The notes beneath the pieces were generated by a model that saw only the letters and a list, made by a program, of their open reading frames with translations, ran no database searches and was not told where the DNA came from. A stretch of DNA of 6,143 nt from a bacterium (GTDB lineage Bacteria > UBP14 > UBA6098 > B30-G16). The position numbers were made by a program, and so were the translations under genes. Shown piece by piece: positions 6,042 to 6,143 of the stretch (position 1 is the stretch's first letter; each line of letters begins with the position of its first letter). The stretch is from positions 1-6,143 of the forward strand of contig QNEG01000105.1 in assembly GCA_003645115.1 (NCBI GenBank). Reading direction: 5' to 3'.

Positions 6042-6143
6042 ACTTTTAATTATGCAGCACCTTCAGACACTCACCAACTACGGCTATTGCCCGACTGACA
6101 GTTGATTTAGATAGTCAGAACAAATTATTTTGTTCACTTATTC
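6042..6143. other. Unassigned DNA abutting the broken 5' end of dxs
   Basis: This stretch should encode the DXS N-terminus on the minus strand but does not in any frame. On the minus strand one frame is open for 22 codons (6114-6049) and ends with TAA; it contains LSKSTVSRAI, faintly like a helix-turn-helix, and ends CLKVLHN. It has no ATG. On the plus strand ATG 6052 opens only 17 codons. Neither can be called a gene. It may be the edge of a repeat or insertion sequence. Confidence 0.4.
6118..6135. repeat. Perfect 7-bp inverted repeat near the window end
   Basis: gaacaaa (6118-6124) and tttgttc (6129-6135) are separated by ttat. Nearby, ctgac (6095-6099) and gtcag (6114-6118) form another short inverted pair. 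These could be an operator-like dyad or part of a mobile-element end; there is no gene to anchor either reading. Confidence 0.4.

Noticed and set aside
6048..6078. TTGGTG-N17-CATAAT on the minus strand as a promoter for a leaderless, truncated dxs
   Set aside because: The -35 matches only 3/6 and the arrangement would need translation from a TTG with almost no leader; broken 5' end is the simpler reading.

Overview
The window looks like chromosomal DNA from an uncultivated diderm (Gram-negative-type) bacterium. Two secreted proteins end in the same FlgD-like/type IX-type C-terminal domain (NPFN ... SGxYxxxxxxxDGxxxxKxxxxx-basic end). There is also a lipid A-type acyltransferase and a DXS of the MEP isoprenoid pathway. 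This mix, with long signal-peptide + repeat + Ig-like + NPFN-domain proteins, suggests the FCB group or a neighbouring candidate phylum (WOR-3, TA06, Zixibacteria, Marinimicrobia, Cloacimonadota style). The phylum is an inference only. The standard genetic code fits all genes.

Layout. 1-294 (+) is the 3' end of a secreted or surface protein; its C-terminal domain is interrupted in frame by a GC-rich palindromic element (about 81-169). 295-547 is intergenic and holds a near-perfect palindrome (307-326), a good sigma-70-like promoter (492-519) and a strong AGGAGG (535-540). 548-3253 (+) is a large secreted protein: signal peptide, seven propeller-type repeats, about four Ig-like/beta-sandwich modules, and an NPFN sorting-type domain. 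Its best-supported start is a non-canonical ATA. 3291-4187 (+) is an LpxL/HtrB-family acyltransferase starting 37 bp downstream, probably co-transcribed. After an 84-bp convergent spacer, 4272-6041 (-) is dxs. It lacks the usual N-terminal segment of roughly 40 residues and meets unrelated DNA at about 6042-6063. The last ~90 bases have no assignable gene.

The acyltransferase and the two secreted proteins are all cell-envelope functions; dxs makes isoprenoid precursors and points the opposite way. I see no CRISPR array, tRNA, rRNA or complete insertion sequence. The points most worth following are the in-frame palindromic element in the first gene, the promoter/SD/ATA start arrangement of the large secreted protein, and the broken 5' end of dxs, which also has Gln at the usual active-site His of the GGH motif.
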